Assembly (NCBI GenBank): GCA_040387375.1
Contig: JAZKDW010000010.1
Span: 62,001-126,000 of the forward strand
Direction: 5' to 3'
Length of the DNA: 64,000 bases
Source: JAZKDW01 sp040387375
GTDB taxonomy: Bacteria > Pseudomonadota > Gammaproteobacteria > Burkholderiales > Burkholderiaceae_D
The notes under the pieces are model-generated. The model searched no databases and had not been told where the DNA came from. It saw nothing but the letters and a program-made list of their open reading frames with translations. Below are positions 44,714-53,445 of the stretch, one piece after another (positions within the stretch are counted from its first letter, which is position 1; every line of letters begins with the position of its first letter). The translations under genes were made by a program, and so were the position numbers.

Positions 44714-46243
44714 TCAGCCGCGGCCCAGCAGGTGATACCCGAGCCGATGTCCCAGCGCGCAGATCGTCAGCGACGGATTGACGCTGCCGGCGGTGGGAAA
44801 AACCGAGCCGTCGCAGACCCAGAGATTGTTGACCTCGAACACTTTCAGATCGGTGTCCACCACGCCGGTGGAGGACGACGCCGCCATGCGCGCAGTGCCC
44901 AGATGATGGGCCGCGGAACTGACCGAGCCTAGCCAATCGGCAAGCGTATCCCTGCGCAATGAACTCACGGCCGGATGCCGCTCCATGCTTTTCATCAGCA
45001 GATTGACGAAACGTCCCAAGCGATCGATATCATTGCGGCTGAGCTGCCAATTGACCCGCGCCACCGGATAACCGAAGCGGTCGTGTTTGTGTTCGGACAG
45101 ATCGATCCGGCTGACCGGGTTGGGCAGCTGTTCGGTCATGATAAACAGGTCGCCGTAGGGGGTCCTGCTCTTGCGCTTCAGGCGCTGGTGCATGATGCGC
45201 CAGCGGATGTAGCGGTCGGTCAGCATCGCTTTCAGATGACCGCTGCCGAGGTCGCGTAGGCCGCGTACGCCGATGAATGACATCAATGCCCGGTTGGGGA
45301 CTTTTTTTCCATCCAGTCCCGGACGGATGAACACGGTGTGGTTCGGCAGTTCGCGCTCGCGCTGGAGCGCAGGCTTGAGGATGAAGCCGGGCAGCGCATT
45401 GACCTCGAGGCCGAGTTCGAAGCCCGAAAACAAGTCCGTCGCAACCGGTTCACGGAACACCACTTGCGACAGATAAGCTGCCGGATGGTCGATCAGGTTG
45501 CGGCCGGTCCACCAGTTGCCGATGCCCGTTCCGAATTCCGCCCTGGCCTCGGAATTGAGCAGCAGCCGCGGTGTCTCCAGCGCGCCGGCGGCAATGATGA
45601 ACAGGTCCGCTTCGACGGTGAAGGTGCGGTTGCCACTGCCGGCGATCAGGTGGCGCACCGTGCCGTCTTTCTCTACCAGTTGCAGCGCGGTGGCATGGGT
45701 CACGCAGCGGACCAGGCCTTGCTTGCACCAGTCCAGGAGCAGGTCCTTGCCGCGGAAGGGCTGCGTGCGGAACTGGTAGACCTTGTTCTCCAGAATATCC
45801 GCTGCCGCCGGTTGTTGCGCCAGGCCCTCGCTCAGGCGCGGAACACCGGAGCGGTCTCCGCCGCACAGGAAATTCCAGGCGATCTGGTAGTGCCGGGCAA
45901 GATCCCTGCCGCCGATGGGCCAGCCGCTATGCGGTATCCATGTGCGCTGCTGGAAATCACTCTCGTCAAGCTGGGCGCACACGCCATGCCAGAAGGCAGT
46001 GCCGCCGCCCAGTTCAAGTCCACGGCTGCGCGCAAGACGAAAAGGACGCCCGATTTCGTCGATCTCGATGGCGGGGCGGTCGCGCACGGCCGCGGTGACC
46101 GGACCGGCCTCGATCAACAGTACGTCGGTGCCGGCCTGCACCAATACGCGGGCAACCGATAACGCGCCCATGCCGGTGCCGACTATGCATGTCCGGGCCC
46201 GCAGGCATGTTCCCGGGGCCAGTGATCTTCCGTCTAGCAGCAT
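44714..46243 (-). CDS. GMC-family oxidoreductase
   Basis: 509 aa flavoprotein. It has the N-terminal dinucleotide-binding motif TCIVGTGMGALSVARVL and VLLIEAG, GTAFWHGVCAQL near the flavin site, and C-terminal HHLGTARM and GSVNPSLTICALGHRLG that carry the family His/Asn region. It resembles sugar- or alcohol-oxidising GMC enzymes; no cytochrome or gamma subunit is nearby and no signal peptide is seen. Substrate unknown. Confidence 0.87.
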   Translation of the reverse strand: MLLDGRSLAPGTCLRARTCIVGTGMGALSVARVLVQAGTDVLLIEAGPVTAAVRDRPAIEIDEIGRPFRLARSRGLELGGGTAFWHGVCAQLDESDFQQRTWIPHSGWPIGGRDLARHYQIAWNFLCGGDRSGVPRLSEGLAQQPAAADILENKVYQFRTQPFRGKDLLLDWCKQGLVRCVTHATALQLVEKDGTVRHLIAGSGNRTFTVEADLFIIAAGALETPRLLLNSEARAEFGTGIGNWWTGRNLIDHPAAYLSQVVFREPVATDLFSGFELGLEVNALPGFILKPALQRERELPNHTVFIRPGLDGKKVPNRALMSFIGVRGLRDLGSGHLKAMLTDRYIRWRIMHQRLKRKSRTPYGDLFIMTEQLPNPVSRIDLSEHKHDRFGYPVARVNWQLSRNDIDRLGRFVNLLMKSMERHPAVSSLRRDTLADWLGSVSSAAHHLGTARMAASSSTGVVDTDLKVFEVNNLWVCDGSVFPTAGSVNPSLTICALGHRLGYHLLGRG

Positions 46244-46890
46244 GGTTGTACCCGCCCACAGAATGCGGCGTCCGAATCAAGGTTGGCGTATCGATAGGGC
46301 GCCAGATGGCAGCCGAGTGGCGGCATCGTAGCTTTTGTTGATGGGGTCTTGCGGTCTTTGGTGATGGTGCCGGGGCCGGCCATAAACGGAGCGCGTGAAA
46401 GCTTCCGATATGTCTGTTTTTATCCTCTAAGCTGGACTTTATCCATTAAAGCGGCGTAGCTGAGCGTTTTGGTCGAGCCTGGTGGGATCATCGGCATCAC
46501 GACGACTTCACACAACGCCCGACTTCATCGATTCGCTTTGTCATGCGAGCTGAATGGATAAAGTCGAGCCAAGTACCCGCCGAGGGCCGCAGACACTCAC
46601 AATTTATTCCGGGCGGATACTTAAGACGGTGCTTTCTGCGCTGGCGATGTTCAATTCCACTGACCGCAACTGCCTTGATTATGACCATTGGCGATAAACC
46701 ATTTGCAATCATGTGCTTACGGAATACTTTGCATAGTTATCCACAGTCTTTTCCACCGTTGACGGGGATAAGTTTCTGTGGGGATCTTCCTTGCCGGCTT
46801 GTGAATCCGGGTAGCGGCTGCACACGCTACTGATGGTTTCGATCGCAGCGTGTGACCGGTTTCACGTCGTTTCGACAACTTCCTGGATGA
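46244..46890. other. Long non-coding stretch, likely recombination scar
   Basis: No credible gene was found here. It holds a 17-bp imperfect inverted repeat (46431-46447 and 46553-46569) and one perfect DnaA box, TTATCCACA, at 46737-46745. The following 186 bp hold a LysR-type remnant. The lower GC content and gene debris suggest loss of genes between the GMC and TonB-like loci. Confidence 0.6.
46431..46569. repeat. 139-bp element bounded by inverted repeats
   Basis: The left end GCTGGACTTTATCCATT (46431-46447) and right end AATGGATAAAGTCGAGC (46553-46569) are inverted repeats identical at 16 of 17 positions. The interior has no transposase. It could be a small non-autonomous element, a deleted insertion sequence or a large regulatory palindrome; no target-site duplication was recognised. 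Confidence 0.45.
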
Positions 46891-47076
46891 GTTGCTGCCA
46901 CAGCTAAAGGATGGCCTGCGCGTTATTATCAGGCGTCGGGACAATTGCGGCTGCTTCCGTTGCCGATTCAACGGCACAATTATGTGGGTGTGCTGTGGCG
47001 CAAGGACAGTGCTGGCGGTGAGCTGCGGGACGGGTTCCTGCGTTCGCTGAAAACCGCCGCGGGCGCGCTCAATTAA
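46891..47076 (+). pseudogene. C-terminal remnant of a LysR-family regulator
   Basis: A 61-codon frame ending at TAA 47074-47076 reads VAATAKGWPARYYQASG, LRLLPLPIQRHNYVG and LWRKDSAGGELRDGFLRSL, which is the end of a LysR substrate-binding domain. It has no start codon, is preceded by an in-frame TGA at 46888, and the DNA-binding part is absent, so it is a decayed fragment. Confidence 0.6.
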
Positions 47077-47082
47077 TTCGTG

Positions 47083-47883
47083 TCAGAAAAATTCGCTCAT
47101 CAGGAAGGTTTCCAGCTCCGAGGTGTCCGCAGGCCGAGCGGAGAGCACGATCAGACGGCCGAGCCGGTGCGAGTCCCAGTTGAAGTCCCCTTTGTGATAA
47201 GTCCGGATCAGTTCGATGATGCGGCGCACGGTGGCCAGCTCGATATTGCCATCCGGCCCGGCCTCGACTTCGATGGACTGGCTGATCGGCCGCTGCGACC
47301 CTTGCTGCCAGCCGCGGAACAGGAATTGCGATCGCCGTGCTCCCTTGTACGTGATCTTGAAGACGCCGCTGGCATCGCCGCGGGTCTTTGATTGCGTCTT
47401 CAGGCTGTGCTGGATATTGGCCACCGCGATGTCGTTCTTGCCCGCAGGCTCGCCCGGCTCTGAAACTGATGGCTGCCCCGCACTCCGGCGGCGCTCGCGT
47501 GCGGCGTCCAGCATCGCCATCATGTCGGTGGGCGGTGCGGTCTCGGCTGGTGCCGGCGATGGCGGCGGCGATGACTTCGGTTCCGTCGGCGTCAACGGCT
47601 TTTCCAGGATCGGGCGCGTTGATGCGATCACGGGTTTTTGTGGCGCTGGCTTGCGTTGTTCAGGTTTTTTCGGGATCACCGCTGGTGGCGGTGGTGTTGT
47701 GGGGGCAGGCGCGGGCACCGGCGCAGGCGCCCGATCCATGAGCCGCACGGTAAGCTGCTCCTGCATGGGCTGGCTGGCCTCGTTGGCAGGTGTCTGGTTG
47801 TCCCGGAGTACCGAAAAAAGCAGCAGTGAATGTACAAGCAAGGATACTAAAATTGACAGTAAAACACGATGGTTTTTTAACAT
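47083..47883 (-). CDS. TonB-like membrane-anchored protein of unknown function
   Basis: 266 aa. It has one N-terminal transmembrane helix (about 7-25, LLSILVSLLVHSLLLFSVL), a long Pro/Ala/Lys-rich periplasmic spacer (50-120) and a C-terminal folded domain (about 160-266, GVFKITYKGARRSQFLFRGW, IELIRTYHKGDFNWDSHRL). The layout is TonB-like, but the C-terminus lacks a recognisable TonB domain and no exbB/exbD is nearby. Not assigned further. Confidence 0.75.
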   Translation of the reverse strand: MLKNHRVLLSILVSLLVHSLLLFSVLRDNQTPANEASQPMQEQLTVRLMDRAPAPVPAPAPTTPPPPAVIPKKPEQRKPAPQKPVIASTRPILEKPLTPTEPKSSPPPSPAPAETAPPTDMMAMLDAARERRRSAGQPSVSEPGEPAGKNDIAVANIQHSLKTQSKTRGDASGVFKITYKGARRSQFLFRGWQQGSQRPISQSIEVEAGPDGNIELATVRRIIELIRTYHKGDFNWDSHRLGRLIVLSARPADTSELETFLMSEFF

Positions 47884-47978
47884 AAGCTGGTCATGGCTGC
47901 CAGGCCCGGCGCATACCCGGGGCAGCGGATCACGCTGTAAATAAAAAATAGTTTTTAATGGTATCGCATATCGGCATT

Positions 47979-48140
47979 TCAGGACGGAATCTGTCCGGTT
48001 TTGTTTACCCGGATCAGCACTTCATTGTCTTCCGGGAAAGGGATAGGCAGGCGCGACAAACGCAGCGGCGCGCGCGGCTGCGCGCGCCGCATCGCACACA
48101 TGGTGCCATCCGGACGCTGGCTGCAATCGGGAGTATCCAT
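47979..48140 (-). CDS. Possible small hypothetical protein, 53 aa
   Basis: An ATG at 48140 opens a 53-codon frame ending at TGA 47979. The C-terminal half (RLPIPFPEDNEVLIRVN, KTGQIPS) looks protein-like, while the middle is Arg/Ala/Pro-rich because it spans the GC hairpin. There is no clear ribosome-binding site. It could equally be a chance frame. Confidence 0.25.
   Translation of the reverse strand: MDTPDCSQRPDGTMCAMRRAQPRAPLRLSRLPIPFPEDNEVLIRVNKTGQIPS
48065..48090. terminator. GC-rich 11-bp hairpin
   Basis: Perfect inverted repeat with a 4-nt loop, 150 bp downstream of the alpha/beta hydrolase stop. No T tract follows on either strand, so intrinsic termination is not assured; it could also be a Rho pause or RNA-stability element. 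Confidence 0.4.
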
Positions 48141-48239
48141 ATCGGCATGCTAGCCGACCCGACGGCGCAGCATAAGGCGGCAGGTCAAACTGTGTTTATC
48201 AACCGCGGCATCAACCTGCCTGTGAAATTGCTTTTTCCG

Positions 48240-49190
48240 TTATGGCACGTCGATAATGTCGCCGTCCGGCCGGCCGTGATGCGGCTGGGGCTGGTGCGCC
48301 GGATGTACCGGATCGCCGCCTGGCGGCACCGCCCTGGACAGGAACTCGATCACCGATTTCCCGAACAAATCGTTGCGGTCTCCGGCCACCATATGCCCCG
48401 CATTCAGCACATTGACGTACTCCGCGTGAGGGCAACGCCGCAGGAAATCCTGGGCGCCCGCTTCACTCAATACATCCGACAATCCGCCGCGCACCAGCAG
48501 CGTCGGCAAGGTCAGATTGGCGGCACAGGCTTCCAGCCGCGCCTGCCGTTTGACAAGGTCATGCCGCCCCGGCCGGAATTTCGGATCCCAGTGCCAGCGA
48601 TAGGTGCCATCCGCGCTCAGACGCACGTTCTTGGCCAGGCCATCGAGGCTGGCGCGGCGTCCCCGATGCGGCTGGTAGGCGTCGATGGCGTCCGCGACTT
48701 CCTGCAGCGAATTGAAACCTTCCGGTTTTTGCGTCATGAATGCCTGAATCTTGTCCAGGCCTTCCAGCTCGATTTTCGGCGCGATATCCACCATGACCAG
48801 CGCGGTGGCATCCACCTGATCCTCACCCACGGCAACCAGGCTGGTGCCGCCTCCCATCGACGCGCCCACCAGAACCGGGCGCCCGCCGCCAAGCGCGGTT
48901 ATCACACATTTCAAATCCTCGACCATGACATTCTGGCCATACAGTCCGTCGGGTGCCCAGTCGGAATCGCCGTGGCCCCGCGCATCGAAGGCAACGACGT
49001 GATAACCGCGCTCGCCCAGCAGTTCGCCGGTGCCTTTCCACGCATGCCGGGTCTGGCCGCCGCCATGTTGAAGCAGTACCAGCGGTCCCTTGGGATCGCC
49101 CCAGGAGTCACCCGCCAACCGGACGCCGCCGACGCCTTCCCAGAAATGCATGGGATCGGGCGTCCCCGGAAGTCTTGTGCCTGTGCTCAT
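48240..49190 (-). CDS. Alpha/beta-fold hydrolase
   Basis: 316 aa. It has LQHGGGQTRHAWKG (oxyanion loop), the nucleophile elbow GASMGG, a likely acid Asp in LLVRGGLSDVLSE and catalytic His in NAGHMVAGD. There is no signal peptide. The C-terminal tail is Pro/His-rich (PVHPAHQPQPHHGRPDG), unusual for the family and possibly disordered. Substrate cannot be assigned. A long frame on the opposite strand is antisense shadow. Confidence 0.88.
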   Translation of the reverse strand: MSTGTRLPGTPDPMHFWEGVGGVRLAGDSWGDPKGPLVLLQHGGGQTRHAWKGTGELLGERGYHVVAFDARGHGDSDWAPDGLYGQNVMVEDLKCVITALGGGRPVLVGASMGGGTSLVAVGEDQVDATALVMVDIAPKIELEGLDKIQAFMTQKPEGFNSLQEVADAIDAYQPHRGRRASLDGLAKNVRLSADGTYRWHWDPKFRPGRHDLVKRQARLEACAANLTLPTLLVRGGLSDVLSEAGAQDFLRRCPHAEYVNVLNAGHMVAGDRNDLFGKSVIEFLSRAVPPGGDPVHPAHQPQPHHGRPDGDIIDVP

Positions 49191-49287
49191 TAAGTCACTC
49201 CTCTGTCAAATATTGTCGTAATGAAGCATATCATTATCCCGGAAGAACGCGGTATGCGGTGTGGACGAATGCATGCGGCGCTAACTG

Positions 49288-49410
49288 TTAAAAGCAGTCG
49301 AGTGGGGAGGTTGGAGGTTGGCGCTTGATCGCGATCCAGCCTGGTTTGTTTTCTATAAGGCTGCTGTCGGGGCTCTTTGCATCAAAATCGCGGCAAGAAG
49401 CGTTCGACAT
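49288..49410 (-). CDS. Possible small peptide gene, 40 aa
   Basis: The ATG at 49410 lies 7 nt after AGAAAGG within GGGAGAAAGG, a strong ribosome-binding site, and the frame ends at TAG/TGA-type stop at 49288. The peptide (starting MSNASCRDFDAKSPDSS) has two Cys, one at position 6 and one at the penultimate residue. No family is recognised. It might be a leader or small regulatory peptide. Confidence 0.4.
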   Translation of the reverse strand: MSNASCRDFDAKSPDSSLIENKPGWIAIKRQPPTSPLDCF

Positions 49411-49452
49411 GATAACCTTTCTCCCGGAGAAGTTTATTAAAAGGACCTGCGC

Positions 49453-49506
49453 ATGCATCTTTACCGGGAAATGACCGAGCAACGGGCACATGGTCCGCTG
49501 GCATAA
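49453..49506 (+). CDS. 17-aa leader peptide in front of the GGDEF/EAL gene
   Basis: ATG at 49453, with AAGGA 7-8 nt upstream, encodes MHLYREMTEQRAHGPLA and stops at TAA 49504-49506, three nt before the ATG of the GGDEF/EAL gene and in the same frame. The downstream ATG has no ribosome-binding site of its own, so translational coupling or stop-codon read-through control is possible. Expression is inferred. Confidence 0.45.
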   Translation: MHLYREMTEQRAHGPLA

Positions 49507-49509
49507 AAA

Positions 49510-52248
49510 ATGAAAAACAGCATGACGGGTATCCATCAAATACACAAACGCGCCGGCCGCGAAACCGAAAAGCTTGAATTCTTGCGCGGCAGTCTCCGTA
49601 CTGTCCTGATCTGGCCCGTTATCGGCTTGTTCCTCGCCGCCATGATGTGGACCCTGGCTTTTTCGAGGCTAGATGAAACGAGGCAGGGTTTGAAAAAAGA
49701 GGGGATCGCGGACGTGACTTCGCTCTCCAAGGTATACGCCGAGCAGCTGCAGCGCTCGCTTGAGCAGATAGACCAGATCACACTTAACCTCAGGCATTAC
49801 TGGAAAAGCAGCGGCGGCACGCTCAGGCTGGAAAATCAGTTGCGGGAAGGCCTATATCCCATCAGCGCCTTGTTGTACGTAACAATCGTTGACCGCGACG
49901 GCGAAATAATCACCACCACGCTTTCCAGGAAAAATAAAAGCACGTTGGCCGATCGGGATTATTTTCTGAAACATAAAAATAGCATTTCCGATGAGTTGCA
50001 GATCACCAAGCCGCGCATCGGCCTCGGCTCCGGAAAACTGGTCATCCGTTTTTCGCGCCGCCTGGTTGCCGATGACGGCACGTTCGCCGGCATCGTGATG
50101 GTGTCGGTCGAACCTGACTATTTTGCCGCGTTCAATGCCGATGCCGGGCTTGGCGGCGCCGGTTTCCTGTCGATGGTCGGCGATGATGGCGAGGTGCTTG
50201 CGACGAAAAGGGGCGATGCCATTCGCCCGCTCCCCGCGATTTTCAACGCGCCCCCGGTTTTTGATGCCGCCACCGGCTTCCTCACGATGGGCGCAGAAAA
50301 GTTCGCGGATCGTCAGCCGCGTGCCGTTGCATGGCAAGCGGTGGAAAACTATCCGGTGTTTGCCGTGGCCGGGTTGACGGAAGCGGAGATGCTTTTGCCG
50401 CTGGAAACGATTTCAAGCCAGTCGGTCAGGTGGGTACTGGGGCGAACCATCGTGCTGATGCTCTTTGTCCTGACGGGCATGTTTTTTTCAGCCCGGCTGG
50501 CCTGGCGCAAGCATCAGGCCGCGCAGGTACGCGAGGTTTACGGCATTGCGACCGAAGGCGGCAGCGAAGGTTTTTTCATGTGGGACGCGTTGCGCGATCC
50601 GCAGGGCGTGGTCAACGACTTTATTATTACGGACTGCAATGAACGCGGCGCCAGCCTGTACGGTTTGAGAAAAAGCGAGATGCTCGGACGCCGGCTCTCG
50701 AGCGTATATGAAAGCCGCGCTTATTTCGAACAGTTGATGCGTACTTACATCAGTGCGATCGAAGCGGGCTTTTATGAAGACGACTTTCCGATACCGCCGC
50801 ATAGTCCGATGAAGCTGGCATGGCTGCATCGCAAGATGATGCGCTCGAACACGGGACTGGTGCTTATCCTGCGCGACATCAGCGATAGCAAGGCGCATGA
50901 GCATGCATTGTCGAGCATGGCCAATTCGGATGCATTGACCTCGCTGCCCAACCGCCACTGGATGATGGGGTTCCTGCCGTTCGCGCTCGAGCGCGCGCGC
51001 TCCAGCAATACGATACTTGCCTTGCTGTTCGTCGATCTGGACGACTTCAAGAACATCAACGACACCCTGGGACACGCTGCCGGCGACGAATTGCTGCAGG
51101 CAGTCGCGGCGCGCCTGCGTTCTGTCATACGTCCGACCGATAGTGTCGTGCGTCTCGGCGGCGATGAATTCACCTTCATCCTGGAGCGCCCGGACAGCGC
51201 GCATGCGGTGGCGCGGGTCAGCGAGCGAATCATCGCCGTGCTGAACCAGCCCTTCCTGCTTGCCGGCGAGAGCAGCCATGTCGTGCATGCGTCGATAGGC
51301 ATCAGCATCTTTCCGAAAGACGGCGACGATGTCGAAACCCTGCTCAAGCACGCCGATATCGCCATGTATGCCGCCAAGGAAAACGGCAAGGCCGGCTACC
51401 AGTTTTTTCAGCCGCAGCTATCGGAGGGGCTGATCGCCAGGCTGAGCAATGAGCAGGCTTTGCGCGCGGCCATCGCCAAGGATGAGTTCGAGCTGGTCTA
51501 CCAGCCGCGCGTGGACGCCGCCAGCGGCGAGCTGCGCAGCATGGAAGCGCTGGTGCGCTGGGTGCATCCGCAGCGCGGCATCGTGTTGCCCGGGGAATTC
51601 ATCACGCTGGCGGAAGACACTGGATTGATCGTCAGGCTGGGCGAACTGGTGATTGAAAAAGCATGTTCGCAGATGGGGCGCTGGAGAGCCGACAAAGTGC
51701 CGCTGGTGCCGGTATCGATTAATGTGTCGCCGCGCCAGTTCAGCCAGGGCAATATCGCGCAGCTGTTCAAATTGCACATGACGCGGCACGGCATCACCTC
51801 GTCGCAGGTGGAAATGGAGCTGACCGAATCATGCATGATGGGCGACGACCTTGCCATAGCCGAACAACTGGCGGCGATCAAGTCGCTCGGCGTCAAGCTG
51901 CTGATCGATGACTTTGGCACGGGTTACTCATCGCTGTCGCAGTTGCAGCGGCTTCATCCCGATATTTTGAAAGTCGACAAGGCTTTCACTTCCGAGCTGG
52001 GCAAGGGCAAGGAAGGGGAAGTCTTCTTCCAGGCCATCATATCGATGGCGCAGGTGCTCAATATCAGCGTGGTCGCGGAGGGTGTCGAGACGCTGGAGCA
52101 ACTGCGCATCCTGCAGGCCCTGTGCTGCAATGAGATACAGGGCTATTACGTTTCAATGCCGCTGTCGGCCGACGATATGGCGGCGCTGATGCGCAAGCGT
52201 TTCCTTTTCCCTGAATATCGCGCGGCCTTGTTAGCTGAACCGGGCTAA
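49510..52248 (+). CDS. Membrane sensor with dCache, PAS, GGDEF and EAL domains
   Basis: 912 aa. First transmembrane helix about 31-51, periplasmic dCache-like sensor (about 60-300, including YVTIVDRDGEIITTT and LADRDYFLKHKNSIS), second transmembrane helix about 309-329, PAS (about 345-460), GGDEF (about 470-635, RLGGDEF at 548-554) and EAL (about 645-900, MEAL at 678-681, DDFGTGYSS, AEGVE, EIQGYY). Both catalytic signatures look intact, so it could make or degrade c-di-GMP depending on signal. It may oppose or feed the YcgR brake. It converges with the next gene, 8 bp away. Confidence 0.93.
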   Translation: MKNSMTGIHQIHKRAGRETEKLEFLRGSLRTVLIWPVIGLFLAAMMWTLAFSRLDETRQGLKKEGIADVTSLSKVYAEQLQRSLEQIDQITLNLRHYWKSSGGTLRLENQLREGLYPISALLYVTIVDRDGEIITTTLSRKNKSTLADRDYFLKHKNSISDELQITKPRIGLGSGKLVIRFSRRLVADDGTFAGIVMVSVEPDYFAAFNADAGLGGAGFLSMVGDDGEVLATKRGDAIRPLPAIFNAPPVFDAATGFLTMGAEKFADRQPRAVAWQAVENYPVFAVAGLTEAEMLLPLETISSQSVRWVLGRTIVLMLFVLTGMFFSARLAWRKHQAAQVREVYGIATEGGSEGFFMWDALRDPQGVVNDFIITDCNERGASLYGLRKSEMLGRRLSSVYESRAYFEQLMRTYISAIEAGFYEDDFPIPPHSPMKLAWLHRKMMRSNTGLVLILRDISDSKAHEHALSSMANSDALTSLPNRHWMMGFLPFALERARSSNTILALLFVDLDDFKNINDTLGHAAGDELLQAVAARLRSVIRPTDSVVRLGGDEFTFILERPDSAHAVARVSERIIAVLNQPFLLAGESSHVVHASIGISIFPKDGDDVETLLKHADIAMYAAKENGKAGYQFFQPQLSEGLIARLSNEQALRAAIAKDEFELVYQPRVDAASGELRSMEALVRWVHPQRGIVLPGEFITLAEDTGLIVRLGELVIEKACSQMGRWRADKVPLVPVSINVSPRQFSQGNIAQLFKLHMTRHGITSSQVEMELTESCMMGDDLAIAEQLAAIKSLGVKLLIDDFGTGYSSLSQLQRLHPDILKVDKAFTSELGKGKEGEVFFQAIISMAQVLNISVVAEGVETLEQLRILQALCCNEIQGYYVSMPLSADDMAALMRKRFLFPEYRAALLAEPG

Positions 52249-52256
52249 CATCTTTT

Positions 52257-53003
52257 TCAAGCGGCAGGATAGCCGGGGGGTGCCACCACCGCACCTTTGA
52301 TCTGGTGGCGGGCGAGCGAGGCCGCCACAAATCCGCTTTCCTTCATTTCCTCGATAAATTCAACGAGCAGTTTCACGGCTTCGGCGCTGCGGCTTTTTGG
52401 CGTTCCCATTGCCTGGTGAATGACCATGAAACGTCCATCCAGCAGACGCATGCCGGGTACACGGAGCGCATCCGATTCCAGCTGTTGCCGCACACCCGCG
52501 GCGACTTCGAGATTATTTTCAACAAACGTATCGATCACTGCCGGTGACGTCGGCGCCCTGACGATATCCGCATGCTGGAGAGTGCGTGTGAGGTACAGGT
52601 CATAGGCGCTGCCGGCGCCCACCGCGACCCGGATGCCTGGCTGGTCGACCTGCGCATTTTTGGTAATGGCGGATTCATTCCGGACCATGTAGCTGCCTTC
52701 GATCTGTACGTACGGCGGCGTGAAACTGATGCCATCGCTGCGCAGCGGGTCAATGGCGACGAAGCCGATATCAACCTCGTTGCCTTTGAGCGCATTCGCG
52801 GACTTGAGCGCTGTGTCAAACACCACCAGTTCAATGCCGGTGCCAAGGCGCCTGGCAAGCTCATTCGCCAGATCGATGGATACGCCCACCGGCGCACCGG
52901 TGTCTGGATGTTGATTGGCGAGGATCGGATTGCCCAGGTTGATCGATGCGCGCAACTTGCCTTTGGGCGCCAGTTCCGCAATGAGGGTGCTGTTCAGGTT
53001 CAT
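52257..53003 (-). CDS. Amino-acid-type substrate-binding protein without signal peptide
   Basis: 248 aa SBP_bac_3 (family 3) fold: KGKLRASINLGNPILAN, GVSIDLANELARRLG, VDIGFVAIDPLRSDGISFT, GIRVAVGAGSAYDLYL. Periplasmic members carry a signal peptide; this one begins MNLNSTLIAELAPKGKLR with no hydrophobic leader, and no upstream extension is supported. It may be a cytosolic ligand sensor or enzyme of the same fold (cyclohexadienyl dehydratase is one precedent). No transporter genes are adjacent. Confidence 0.82.
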   Translation of the reverse strand: MNLNSTLIAELAPKGKLRASINLGNPILANQHPDTGAPVGVSIDLANELARRLGTGIELVVFDTALKSANALKGNEVDIGFVAIDPLRSDGISFTPPYVQIEGSYMVRNESAITKNAQVDQPGIRVAVGAGSAYDLYLTRTLQHADIVRAPTSPAVIDTFVENNLEVAAGVRQQLESDALRVPGMRLLDGRFMVIHQAMGTPKSRSAEAVKLLVEFIEEMKESGFVAASLARHQIKGAVVAPPGYPAA

Positions 53004-53445
53004 GTTCGTTCTTTCTTGAGGGTCAAGTTTTGATGATGAATTTTATACGACCGGCAATCTTGGTCGGTTTTTTTTACATCGAAAAATTGGAAAAATTGAG
53101 CAGCTAAAACTAATCGGTTGCCGCTGCGATTTCTTTCTCGTGGCGAGTTCGGCGTTGAGGGTTTGAAGCGCTTTTCAGCCTGCCTTTTTCCCTTGACAAG
53201 TATGTTTTTTTAATCCGGAACAATATACCAACGGTCGATTTTCTGCTCGTTTTTTTAGTCGCATTCCTGCAGTTAATATTGGTCGAAATTTTTTACAAGT
53301 GCGCGGGTTGATGCAGTGGAAGCCTAACTGAATCAACAGCTTGCGTCTTCTCCCATACCTTGGCGCGCTCCATGCTAATCAGGCATTGGGCATTTGTTGT
53401 TTTGTTAATTGGTGTGTACCCAATGTTTTTTACAGGAGAAGCAAA
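53004..53445. other. 442-bp AT-rich upstream region of the PEP-CTERM gene
   Basis: No gene was found. Several T runs occur. A hairpin CGACC/GGTCG (53048-53066) followed by eight T (53068-53075) resembles an intrinsic terminator on the plus strand with no gene before it. TTGACA at 53193-53198 lacks a well-placed -10. An ACAGGAG ribosome-binding site precedes 53446. Confidence 0.4.

Larger units (their letters stand above)
47884..48239. other. Intergenic region with a very strong GC hairpin
   Basis: 356 bp between two minus-strand genes. It holds a perfect 11-bp stem, GCGGCGCGCGC/GCGCGCGCCGC, with a GGCT loop at 48065-48090, and a possible 53-aa frame (47979-48140). No clear promoter was recognised for the TonB-like gene. 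Confidence 0.5.
49191..49509. other. Control region between the hydrolase and the GGDEF/EAL gene
   Basis: 319 bp between divergent genes. It contains a possible 40-aa minus-strand gene with a strong ribosome-binding site and a 17-codon plus-strand leader frame just before the GGDEF/EAL start. No sigma-28 or sigma-54 motif was found. Confidence 0.5.

Noticed and set aside
46737..46745. Perfect DnaA box TTATCCACA
   Set aside because: A single box without AT-rich repeats or dnaA/parAB genes is not an origin.
47958..49193. A 411-codon plus-strand frame
   Set aside because: It is antisense to the alpha/beta hydrolase, which has the GASMGG elbow and catalytic residues; no family features on the plus strand.
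53048..53075. Terminator-like hairpin with eight T on the plus strand
   Set aside because: The stem is only 5 bp and no plus-strand gene lies just before it; it might end read-through or a small RNA, but this cannot be supported.
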